DNA from: Paramecium tetraurelia
Taxonomy: Eukaryota; Ciliophora; Oligohymenophorea; Peniculida; Parameciidae
Assembly (NCBI RefSeq): GCF_000165425.1
Contig: NW_001799002.1
Location: forward strand, 67,699 to 131,698
Length of the DNA stretch: 64,000 nucleotides
Direction: 5' to 3'
Below are positions 39,401 to 50,789 of this stretch, piece by piece. The notes beneath the pieces were generated by a model. That model was not told the origin of the DNA and ran no database searches. It saw only the letters and a list, made by a program, of their open reading frames with translations. The translations under genes were made by a program, and so were the position numbers. Numbering within the stretch: position 1 is the stretch's first letter; every line of letters starts with the position of its first letter.

Positions 39401-42400
39401 TTACCAGTAGCTATTAAATTTTCATCTGGTGAGAAATCAATGCAAGAACAGCCTGTAATTTAATATTATTATTCTTATTTATATATGTTGTTAATGTTTT
39501 AAATTAATAATACATCTCCAATTTTATATATTGATTATTAATCATCTGAGGTGAATAATATATTTTCAATTCTATATTTAGTAGAAGTTAGAAGTAAATA
39601 AGGTTGGCTAATGTTTTCAATATTCCATACAGCTAAACCTTTAAAATCTGAACAATCGCAAACACAATAGAGTAATTCAAATGTTGAGTTCATTACTACA
39701 TATGTAATTTGAAAAGAGAATTCTATTTCAGTTGAGACTTTTTGTTCTTTTACATCCCAAAGTGTAACCTTTTTGTCTTCGCTTACTGAAGCCAACATTT
39801 CACCATTCTAGAAAAATGAAATGAATTTTATCTCGCTTTCAGAGCTTTTTAAGGTAAATCCATCTTTTTAATTGAAATTAGATTTAATTAAATTTACATC
39901 CCAAAATTCAATAAAACCTAATTCATCAACAACAATTAATTCCTTATCATTTAACGACAATTGCATTTATATGATTTTTTCTTATCTCATAATTTGCTAA
40001 TCTGATTTCTTGATACTTTTAAGATCAGTAATTGACCAAATCTCAATTATATTTTTATCACTGCAGATAAATACAAGTTAGTCGTCGCCCGAGAATACCA
40101 AGAATTTAGTTATATTAGATATTTCGCTTATTTCTCCCAATAACTAAAAATTTAACACATCCCAAAACTTTACAATTTTTTCAGAGTCTGCACTTGCTAT
40201 TAATTTACCATCATTTGAATATTAAATTATAACAACGCCACTTTTATGTCCTTATAACAATGGTTTTTCAGAGCATATCACACTCTTCCATCTAGCCTTC
40301 TCCAAATGAGCTTTGTCGAATAAACAAGAGTCAATAATTACCTCTTCGAAAATTGAATTCTAAGATCTACTATTAAGAGAGGATAATCCTTTAAGGGTGG
40401 TCTTTTTAATTTTTATCCCTGAAAAGTCTTACTCTCCTAGATATACTTATAAATGACTTAGAATACAAAAACTATTTGAAGAGACCACCTCAAATGTCAG
40501 ATTTGTAGATAATTTAACCATGGAAATTAATTTACGGATATTTTCATACTTAAGTTTTAGTTTTTGTTTCAGAATACTTAATGATCCAGAGTAATTTTCT
40601 AGTGAGATATTAAAGTCTTTATTGTTAAAGACAGAGGTTTCTAAATAGGTTTAGCTATTATAGGTGAGTTAATTATCTTTCAATTCAAGTTTATCAATTA
40701 AATTATTGATGTGTTGTGCAACATAAAATTCTTATAAAGATTTATGATTAAAAGAATAGTTTTTCCCCTTCATATTAATCAATGCAGAGCTTCTAACAAG
40801 TTTTCTATATTCATCTTCCAAATCATCAAAATATTGCATTTTCCATTTGTCTTTATCTTTTTAATCAAAATAATGATTTTTCATTTGTAATTTTCCTTTT
40901 TACTCATAATTGACTTATGTTATTTAATTAATAGTCATTTCTATTGCTAATGATTCTGAAAATTATACTAGATCTATTGTAAAACTATCTACATTTTCAA
41001 CTTTCCCTAATTGTCTAAGTTTCTAGATTTATTATTCATGATAAAACTCTATAAAATTTTAATAGAATTCATAAATTGTAAATATCTTCATTTTAAATGC
41101 TGAAATCACAACCTTTAAATCATCATTACTTATATCTGCTAATTAATTGTTTAACAAAGAAATGTCAGTTATTGAATAATTTTCAAAAAATCTCTAGCTT
41201 TCCAATTTTTCAAGGATGATTTTTAGACATTTTAAATCTTATTGATACTCTTAATCTTGTTCATTCTGCTTTTCCTAAATTTTTGTTTCCTCTTTGATAG
41301 CCTGCTCATTTTTTTATTCTTAATATGAGAATTATAACAATAGTCTTTTTGATAAATTTTCTTTATTTTTCAATAGAAGGAAGTTATTTTGAAACATTTC
41401 CTTAACATCATTAGATCCTTTGTATTTTTTTGAAAGACTTGGCAGAGTTTAAACTACTATTTCTAGCATAAATGGAGTTTATAAGAAATGATAAATGTTT
41501 AGATTCTCGATAGTTTTATTAAATAACTTTGCGCTCCATAATTCTTTAAGTTCTTTTTTTAAAATAATTAGCTAATTTTATTATACATATTGAAATGTAG
41601 GCTATTTTCTTATTACTTCCAAAATATTCTCAATTTATTCATCTAATAGTAACTTATCAGAATTTTCACAATTTTCCATATCTTAATATCCCAATTTATT
41701 TAAAATCTTATTCCAAATCTCTAAAAATTCTTGAACATTTTATTGTTATTATTTAACTTACTTGACAAAATCATATTATGATTTAATTCTTCTTTTAATA
41801 CTTAATTTAACATAATGGTTGAGATAACATTCACTTTATTACTTATCAAAATTCATGATTTCAACTTCTTTGAATGTCATAAGACTTTCTCCATAAAACC
41901 ATGTCTAATATCCTAAACTTGTCAATATTTCTTTTCGGGTTGTTATTATAAATTTTACTTTTCTTCTTTAATTTATTTAATGAAGATCAAGTTCTTATAT
42001 TAGTCTATTTGTTAATATTAAATTTGATTAAATACAATCTTATTTCATTTCGTCATAACTATCAAGTATCATTACGATTTGAATTTTATTGTTCTAAATT
42101 GCTTCTTTGAAATCTTTCAATTGTAACTTATCAAACCCATAATTTTCAGATTCAAGTGCTTGATCTACTAAATTAAACTTTGGATTTTTTAATTAAGGCA
42201 ATGAAATATAGATAGGAACCCAATCGTTTTAGTCTAAGTTTTATTTCCAAAGATACTCTTCTATCTTTCTAGCTGCTCTGCTTTTTCCTGAGCCAGCAAG
42301 ACCTTTAATCAACATTACATCTTTATTCTCTTCTTCATAAATAAATTAATTAACTTCACCTTCCCTTTCTTCTTTATTGTTTTATTTGACATCTTCAACA

Positions 42401-45400
42401 AGCAACTCAGAAAACTATGAACCTGAAATAGTATTTTAAACTTAACCTGTAACAGGATTGACTTCCTAAGTTTTTAATGGAATATACACAGAATCAAGTT
42501 CCAAGATATAGGCTTATTATAATACCTTTTCTTTTCTAATTTATAATAGCTCTTCATATTTTTTTCCTCGTAATTTTCTTACATCATTTCCAATCTCATT
42601 TATTGATTCTTAAAGATCATCTATTTTCTTTTTTATTTATTTTACATTTTTTTATAGCTCTTTTAAAAAGATTAAAGTAATATCCAATTATTAAGACATT
42701 TCAGAAATATTATCAAGAAATTCCTCAAATTCCTCATATTGACTTGTTAACTGTTTCTACAATGTAATTCTATTGGATTAATTACTTTCAAAGCGAATTG
42801 CTTATTCAATTTCATCCATTTCCTTCAATCTTTAATTCATCTCATCTTTAATACTAGCAGATAAGGTTTTTAGATCATGAGAAAACAATATCTTTTACAT
42901 TTCTATCATCTCTTTATTTTTTAGTAACGCTCTCACACTTTCATCTTTTTCTATCATCCATATTCTTTTTATATATTCTTGGCAAAGCAATAATAATTCT
43001 TTTTCAGGAATTTAAGATTAAATTTTCATTAAATGGAAAAGGAAACATTCTCGAACTATATAATCTTTACTCAAATCATAGAATTTTCTTTCCGAAACTA
43101 TTTCTTAATTTAAATAATCTATTATTTCTTAGTATTCCTTATCTATCTTAACATTGATTTCTAAAGTTCCAAAATTATAACAAAAAATTGAGGCAAAATC
43201 TTTTAATGAAAAATTTATTTTATTTTTGAATTAATTATCGTCTGTCTATTATTTATTTATCATATTCTCAGTAAATTCATTTAACAATTTATCCAATTCT
43301 AATTAATTTATTAATTTCTTTAATTATTGATTTAACATTTTCTAAAAAATGCTTTTGAAAATTATCTTCAGTTATATATATGAAACCCATGCAATTTTAA
43401 TGAACATATTTAGATAATACTTCCATATTAATTATTATGTTGTTTAAATTTATTATTTATTTATTCCATTCTGTTAATTTTCTAGAAAGATGAATTAAAT
43501 ACCCATTCTATAAAATACACTCTTTCTAATCTTGATCGATAGGATTCTCCTATGGATTATAATTCAATATTTAATTTTCTTTATATTACTGATATTTTTC
43601 TAATATCTCCTTTTTGAATTAATCAGGATCTTATTAAGATGACAATTTAAATTTATAAAATGAATTATAAAGATAAGTTTATAGAATTAAAGCTTAACTT
43701 ACTTAGTCGGATTATTAATATGCAAAATTTATTATAATTTTATTTCTTAATATTACTATTTAATCTAGTATTCTTTAAATATCATTTTTATCCTAAAATT
43801 CCTTTTAAATTTATGTCTCAATATCTTTTTACTATTCTGAAATCAGTTCATTTATCGATATTTATTATTCTTAATCATTGTCTTATTATATAATGACTCT
43901 ACTCTATTTAATTTCTAAGGTGGATTTGAGATTTAACTCAAAATTTGTAAAAATATAAACTTTCTGCAGATATTAACCTTATGTAATTTTCATAATTTTG
44001 ATATATTTCTAAATATTTTAGTTAAATTGTTATATTTCGTCAATTGTTTGAAAACTCTATTAAATAAGTCTCTCCTTAAACTCTTTATGGTATTCATTAT
44101 TATTAAATTAGAATTTATCCCTTTCGATAATATCTAAGAAAAAATCGTGCATGTTTTAATCTAATTATTCATTATATTATTTTAGAGATGACTAATTAAG
44201 TCTCCAAAAATTCTTAAATGATTATTGTTAAATATTCAGTTCTTATAAATATTTTTCTATTAAAATCTAAACATCTCTAAAAAATATACTCAACTCATTC
44301 TCTTGACTCTACATTTATTTTTCTTAAGATTTGATTTTTTCACCTTTAGATAACTTAGGTAGAGATTCGCTATTGTTGGCGATGAGGTCAAAAATTTAAT
44401 TGTATTTTTTAGGTAAATCAATTTTTAACCAGTCATCATAAATTTTTTCAAGCTATTTCTATTGATCGTCAATCTAACTTAATAATTTATTTTTCTCTTT
44501 TTTATTTTAATTTTGTTTTTCTTATTCGTTTTAGTATTCATTCATTTTGGCTGATTCTTGGCAGATTTCCATCCTCTTTTTCTCAATAATCATAGTGAAA
44601 TTTACTTCATTAAGCAAGTAGGAAAGTTTTAAAAGGGTAAAATCTAATTATTACACTTCTCCATCTTTATCTAATATAAGATCATATTTATTAACATTAT
44701 TTTTAGTTTCTTTTTCTTAAGGAGTGGTTTGGAATGATTTTCCTAAACTTTCAGAATACTATATAGTGATCTTTTCTTTAATCTCTTTTAACAATAAACT
44801 TAAACGATTTAGCCTCTTCATCTATTCATCAGCACCCAATAATTCAAGTTGTTGTGATATAGTGGTTTTCTCTTGTGGTTTTTTTTGTTTTTAAAAGGTA
44901 AAATTTACATAAAATTAAAAGAAATTTTATTTATTATAAAATTATTGATTTAATATAGCATTTTAAAAACTTTTGATCTTTTTCACCCCTAAATTAATTA
45001 AAGTTTGTTCGGATTCATAGTCTATGGACTTAAAGGAAAAATCATTATTTACTTTTCCGAGCAATTTATCATATGATAATACTTTTATAATATTTTGTTT
45101 AATTAAATCATTCCATAATTATTTTGGTTGCAAGCTATTAAGAAACACACTTTTTGAAATAATTTACCTATATGCAATCAAATCTGAAATAGCATTTATC
45201 CAACAAAAGTGTACTATCCAATTATCTGAATTCTATACATATTATTCATATCCTCGCTAGAGACTTTCTATTTATTTATTAAGTTCATTCTTTTCTTAAA
45301 TATTTTTTATGATATTCCATTTTAACAGAAAGAAGAAGTAATAGATCTAGTATGTTTGAATAGGAAAGCTATACTAATTAAATTTTTCAATTAACAAATA

Positions 45401-46258
45401 TTTTGCAAAATCAAATAAGGCATTTGTAAAATCTTCACTTATTGAGAGTGATAATATAGAAGAAAAAGCAGAAGATGCAATAGATATTAATTTATCTTAT
45501 TATTCCTTTGAATTTGTCTTACTATTTATTAAGACTATTTTTATCAAAGTGATTTAAAATTCCAATCCCCTTATCCAAAAATTTTTATGAATTTCAAGAT
45601 CATTTTTGATAATATCAATCTCTGTTAATAAATCGCCATGCATTTCAACTGTAAGATAACGGCTATCATCATTTAGTTAATAGGTATAAATTATCAATAA
45701 TAAATCATTACAAACTTCTAAAACATAATAGCAAAGACATCCTGAACCCCTTAAATAAACAGGTATTACTGAAATAAGCTGTCTAAATGAATTTAATGCG
45801 ACATCATAAAGCATCAATATCAAGTTGTCATTTTTGCAAATTTCACAAATCCAATATCTATTATCAGAAAACCATTATATTGACATCATTAATTCATTTC
45901 TTGAAAAACCATCCGAAATTTAATCACATTTATCTATAAGTATTTGGCAATTTTATTTCATTGTTGATTAGTAGTTAATAGGAATTGTGATTGACATCTG
46001 ACTTTTTTTTTTGGATCCTCCACATCCTCCTCCTCTGAGGGATGGGGATGGATGTTATTTATTTAAATATCTAACTTTATCAAATTTCATTTCAAGAATC
46101 CGTTCATGAATTTCATTAGTACCCAAACATTTCATTAAAAGCTATGAATTGGAAGAAGACTAGCTGCTTAAATTATTTCCCACTTTAGCTCCAGTTATTT
46201 GCTACAACAAATAAAAAATCATATTAAATTTTTTTTAATATTCAGGGGCTGAAATCAT
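33415..46258 (-). CDS. giant NACHT-WD40 STAND NTPase, about 4274 aa
   Basis: ATG 46256-46258 to TGA 33415-33417; one 19-nt intron (43318-43336) makes the whole 12.8-kb frame close exactly. Residues 1 to ~1300 match no family: a Gly/Lys patch (RGGGCGGSKKK) near residue 90, mixed regions, then long coiled coil. A NACHT domain follows: P-loop GLAGSGKS at 42280-42303 (residue ~1313), Walker B IVMILDSYDEM (~1390), sensor KFIITTRKE, and a helical region with FNHKSLQEFYVAQHI. WD40 repeats begin near residue 2000 (GHKSGVVIIQYSNDGKLIAS; KIVKFWDV) and fill the rest, e.g. MLASVSEDKKVTLWDV; at a usual 42-45 residues per repeat that is about fifty. STAND proteins of this plan act as ligand-triggered oligomerising switches in immunity, cell death and scaffolding. 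No signal peptide. Some WD repeats are degenerate. Confidence 0.9.
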
Positions 46259-46988
46259 TTTATTTCCTTAAAATCTAGCATTATTAATTAATTTGATTAG
46301 TAACGACAAAATTATTCATATAAATTGAAAAAATTAATTTAATTCAAAATTTGAAGGATGAAGGATGAAGAATCAAACCATTAGGATAATAATATGCAAA
46401 GTATTGGTTATGCCAAATTAAACCAAAATAATTTTTTTCTTAACCAATTAAATTTATCTTAGCAAAAAATTCAACACTACTAAATATATGTTTCAATTAT
46501 ATATGGAGCAACTGAATGCATTTAGAATTTCCATATTTGAAATAATAATTATGATATAAGAAATATATTAATAAAATAATAGAGGGGATTCTTATATGGT
46601 CATGTCATTGAACTTACTTAAAAATAATCAATGATTAGAAATATAATCATATATTAATATTGAACAATTATAAACCTAATAGTTTAATTAATAGATATTT
46701 AATTGCTCTAAGCAATATTAATATAAATGGTTTGCATAATTTAAATAATATTAAAATATATGAATATAAAAATATTAAACTCCAGATCTTTCGGTATTTT
46801 GAAGAGGATATATATTTATCTAACTGAGAATTCTACTTATTAACCTCTCACCTCTTATAAGCAGATTATGTGTGGACAGTGTGTTTGTAGTATAGATAAG
46901 GTATTCTTTTTGATGTTCCAGTTAACTACATTTAATTGTGTTTATATATTTGTAACATTCATGGAGGGGGTGTTTAAACTTTGATTTC
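46259..46988. other. upstream region of the giant gene with a small coding-like relic
   Basis: This region carries the promoter of the giant gene. On the plus strand 46358-46540 reads as a 60-residue, Asn/Gln-rich frame (MKDEESNHQDNNMQSIGYAK) that ends at TGA; the same frame continues coding-like to about 46660. This looks like a gene fragment with a stop rather than a working gene. The remainder is AT-rich without further signal. Confidence 0.35.
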
Positions 46989-47357
46989 TCATATTTGCTT
47001 CATTATTTTTGTCTCCGATGAAATTGGATTTCCTTTGGTTAAAATGATAAATAATTATGAACTTTAAAATTATTAACTTATTAGATAAAAGATCGTTTTA
47101 TTATATCTTACTTCCTCTTTAATGCTGTTAAGCGATAAAATCGATACCATCCCTAAATTCTATTTCTTAAATTTTTTAAATTTATTACATAATGATGTAA
47201 ATCGATTTACAAAAGTGTTTTACAATATTTTATCTCTATCCTGTTTCAATTCACGTTTAATATTAGCCTTTTCATTATTAATAATTTTTTCATCCTTTTT
47301 GTATTATTGGTTTATTTATTCAAATGTGGATTGAAATATTTTAGAAATTTAAACCAT
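46989..47357 (-). CDS. possible small gene or gene fragment, 122 aa
   Basis: Open frame from ATG 47355-47357 to TGA 46989-46991. It is charged and helical (YKKDEKIINNEKANIKRELK; NRFTSLCNKFKKFKKQN), with in-frame TAA/TAG as Gln, which favours this strand over the hydrophobic plus-strand frame at 47122-47334. No family is recognised. It is isolated in a gene-poor stretch next to a repeat and an assembly gap, so it may be a fragment. Confidence 0.3.
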
Positions 47358-47479
47358 CCAATGAGTTGAATCATTTAGGTATTTGATTACTTATATTTTT
47401 TTATGAAAGATTTATGTTCATTAATGATGAAATGATGGTGTTTATCTGAATTGAAATTTTATTAATGAAAAAAGTAGAA

Positions 47480-47790
47480 TGATTAATAGCAAATAATTTA
47501 TTAGAATAACTCAAATAAATTACAATAATTATGAACTTTGAATGAAAAACGTAAATAAATGATAAGAATATACAAATAAAATTAATTTGATAATATGAAT
47601 TATGAATAATAAATAGTAAATAAATGATTAGAATAAATCAAATAACTGATTACAATAATTATGAATTTAGAATAAATAGTAAATTAATGATTAGAATAAA
47701 TTAAATAAATAATTATAATAATTATGTATTTAGAGTAATAAATAGTAATAAATCAGTAGAAAAAACAAATAAAAAGTATATAATGATTTA
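47480..47790. repeat. AT-only tandem repeat, unit about 63-66 bp, about 4.5 diverged copies
   Basis: Successive units begin with AAATAGTAAATAAATGA-like sequence near 47485, 47546, 47611, 47674 and 47740, and carry a shared TACAATAATTATGAA segment late in each unit. Copies differ by substitutions and small indels, so it is an old minisatellite. No coding frame spans it. Confidence 0.75.
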
Positions 47791-48203
47791 TATATGTATA
47801 TGAATATAAAAACATGATATTAATGTGTGAAAATCAAACATATCCTAATATAAAAAAATAGAATTATTTTAGATTTTACAATTTTATTGTATAAATTGCA
47901 GATAATAGATAAATTTAAGATTATCATGAATTTAACAATCTTAATATAATTATATATTATTTAAAATATCATTATTTAGATCTTCAATTTATATATTAAA
48001 TGATTTAGAGTATTTTCTTATTTTTTGTTTCTAAAATATTCAAATTTATTTAGAATATTAAATTTTGTTTTAGAAAGTAAATCTAGCTGAGCATTTTTAT
48101 GTAAATATCAACATATCTTAATCTGTTTGTTACATTTATTTATTATTTATCAATAAAGCCTAAATGGCCAAGTTAAATGTGCATTGGGTGTTTAATATTT
48201 TCA
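47791..48203. other. AT-rich DNA before the gap, nothing recognised
   Basis: Very AT-rich sequence without a convincing frame, RNA or repeat; it runs into the run of undetermined bases. Confidence 0.4.
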
Positions 48204-48353
48204 NNNNNNNNNNNNNNNNNNNNNNNNNNNNNNNNNNNNNNNNNNNNNNNNNNNNNNNNNNNNNNNNNNNNNNNNNNNNNNNNNNNNNNNNNNNNNNNNN
48301 NNNNNNNNNNNNNNNNNNNNNNNNNNNNNNNNNNNNNNNNNNNNNNNNNNNNN
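48204..48353. other. assembly gap (150 N)
   Basis: 150 undetermined bases. Open frames crossing it are meaningless. The tandem repeat just to the left suggests that repeat content may have stopped the assembly. Confidence 0.99.
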
Positions 48354-48490
48354 GATTTATTTAAGTCTATGCATATTTTATTTCAGTCCATATTCTATTT
48401 AATTGGAAAATCTTTATAGTTTCATTATTATAGTATTTAAATCTCAAGTACGTAATGGAAAATTCTTCTTTTTGCTTTCAGTGTAAATTA

Positions 48491-50619
48491 TCAAAATAAA
48501 ATATTATTCTGCAGGATATACTTGGAGTCTATAATCTTATAAGATAAGAAGTATTCTTTCCATTTCGTTAATGTCTTTTGTTAATATTGAGGGAATGCTT
48601 TAGCAAAATTGTCGATTTTCAAAAGATTCATTATCCTAAATCTTTGATGCGATAATCTATGATAGAATAAGTATAATACTAATGATATTAACACTATTCT
48701 TCTCCAGGTTTTGGTTCTAGACTATATTTGCTTAGGTTAATAATCTTTCAATATAAACAAGTCAAAGGATAGTAACTTCTTTTTCCATTTTGATGTAATA
48801 ATAATAATAGTTACTTACAACTTCAGCTGTTGATATTCAGTTTTGTAATCAAAATATATCTTTTAGTATTAAATTTTAATCTCTTTATCATCCTCTTCCA
48901 TTTCAATAAAATCAAACTTGGATTAGAACAAGGATTATTACTCTTAGCAAGGCATGCTTTGAGAATAATTGCATATTTTTTGAAAATCCTCAATCTGCTG
49001 TATAGATTCTTCCGAGATGCTATTAACTCGACCCAATTATTTTGCTGTGGTATCATATATTTAGGTTTAATAGGACTAAAGGATTCGTCCTCATTTTATT
49101 ATTCATTGTGATTTAAGTTTAATCATCAATTTCTTCTTCCGAACAGATATCGCAATCTTATTCATTCTACAAATAATCATCATTTTCAAATTGTAATTAA
49201 TGAGGAAAACTTTCCTTCGATATTTCTTTAATTTCCTATCTTTTAATATCGAACTCATTTTCATCTTTGCTAAGAGTTTTCTCACTTATTTAGAAAAAAG
49301 TTTTATTCCATTTATTGGTTAAGTTGGTTTTGTCTAATTATTAGATCTATTAAGATTAAAATAATCCCATTTATTGTTACTATTATTCGCTATAGAGATG
49401 CAATTAAGATGGTTCTTTGATGGGATTTTGAGAAGTATCTTGTTAATTCGTACATATGCCTCGAAATCTAAAATCCATGGAAAAAGGAATGCTAGAATTT
49501 TTCATCATTGAATAATTATTTCTTTTACTAAAATGAATATGCTTCAAAATAGCCCAAGCTAGACAATTACTCATTTCTTCAATATTCAAATTCACAAAAG
49601 TTAAAGTCAATTTTCCAGTATCATATGATAAATACATGTTTCTAATTTATGACATTTGCAATTCTGGTTTATGATCACCTTCTTCATAATTGTTTATTCT
49701 TCTCTTTTAGTTTAATTGTTTTTCTAAATTCTTTAACAACCTTAAGATGATAATTTTATAGTACTTGTTCTCCTTAATTTCTGTAATCAATTTATCATTT
49801 TGAAATTTCCTGATAAGAATAATGTCATCTTTGGCTTATTGTTTTTTGTGCACTCTGTTGCTATCAGGTAGTATGGGTCCTGCTGTTGGCTCTAGAAAAT
49901 TATTAGTTTTTGTTAATATTAGTTTACTGAATAGATTTTGGAGAGTTTAAATTTTAGAATTAAAAATTGTAGTTATGTGCTCTTTATATTTTTCCATTAT
50001 CTAATTAAAAACTTTTTTGAATTCATTTTCAGAATCACTCTTTTCTTAGAAAAAATCAAAGGCTATATTAGTGATTTTCATTTGCTTTTATTTATTTAAT
50101 ACTGATTATTATCATTAATAAAGTTTTATTCTTTATGTTTGACTCAATTTAGGTTTCTATTGCATAATAGTTTTACTATTTTTTTGCATAGATAGTTTTT
50201 CGAAATTTAGATTAATTCAAAGGAGTTGACAAAGTTGTTTTAATGATTTCTTTAATGTATTTTATTAGTTTCAGAAGTTTAACTTTGTGACCTGGCAACA
50301 CTTTGATATAGGTGAACAGATGTTCAATTTCATTTTTAGTAAGCATTGCAAATTTAACTAAATTATACCCATTTCCTCTTGTTATTAGTTGTCATGCATA
50401 TTGCTATTATTGATATATTCTCAACATTTTGTATAAAGGGATAGATTCTATGTCTTCTTTTTCTTTATTTGTGAATCCTGAAATGAATGAATTAATAAAG
50501 TTCATTGTTTCATTTACTTTTGTTGATTTGTTTTTATTTGAGATAGGAACTTTAGCTCTGGCAAGTTGTATTCATTTTTCATATAATTTCTAACTTTATT
50601 GTTTTTCCCACTATTTCAT
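48491..50619 (-). pseudogene. large decayed gene with a SAM-like domain
   Basis: From ATG 50617-50619 downward, long coding-like stretches follow in a few frames. The first piece (to ~50090) holds LARAKVPISNKNKSTKVNET and LYKMLRIY. A SAM-like part follows: NGYNLVKFAMLTKNEIEHLF and LPGHKVKLLKLIKYIKE. It contains in-frame TGAs at 50572-50574 and 50392-50394. After a frame change near 50090, a ~300-residue stretch runs cleanly to about 49110 (MSNCLAWAILKHIHFS; acidic DCDICSEEEIDD). Another change leads to SFSPIKPKYMIPQQNNWVEL, and a last piece ends near 48491. The LTxxEIxxL and LPGHKxKxxKxI pattern is that of SAM domains. At least two stops and two or more frameshifts make it a pseudogene of a host gene. 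Confidence 0.75.
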
Positions 50620-50789
50620 TTTATTGTATAATTATAATTTCAAATTATTTTCCTCGATAAAAATTAATATATATGTAAGAATTGAATATGCGAGAAGGTG
50701 ATAAAAATAGTTTATTTAATGCTCAACTAAGCAAAGATATATTGAGTATAAATTTTATTGGAATAATATTATAATATATTAATAAATAA

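Noticed and set aside
33415-46258. Splitting the giant gene into several WD40 genes
   Set aside because: Start, sampled interior blocks at 37702 and 39538, and final stop are all in one frame after one 19-nt intron, and no internal TGA was met in the parts read.
46801-47000. Possible tRNA or other RNA gene in a slightly GC-richer patch
   Set aside because: No cloverleaf or conserved B-box could be found by eye.
47122-47334. Hydrophobic plus-strand frame of 70 codons
   Set aside because: It contains no in-frame TAA/TAG, unlike real genes here, and the opposite strand reads as a charged, more gene-like sequence.
48164-48419. Open frames crossing the N run
   Set aside because: They consist mostly of undetermined bases.
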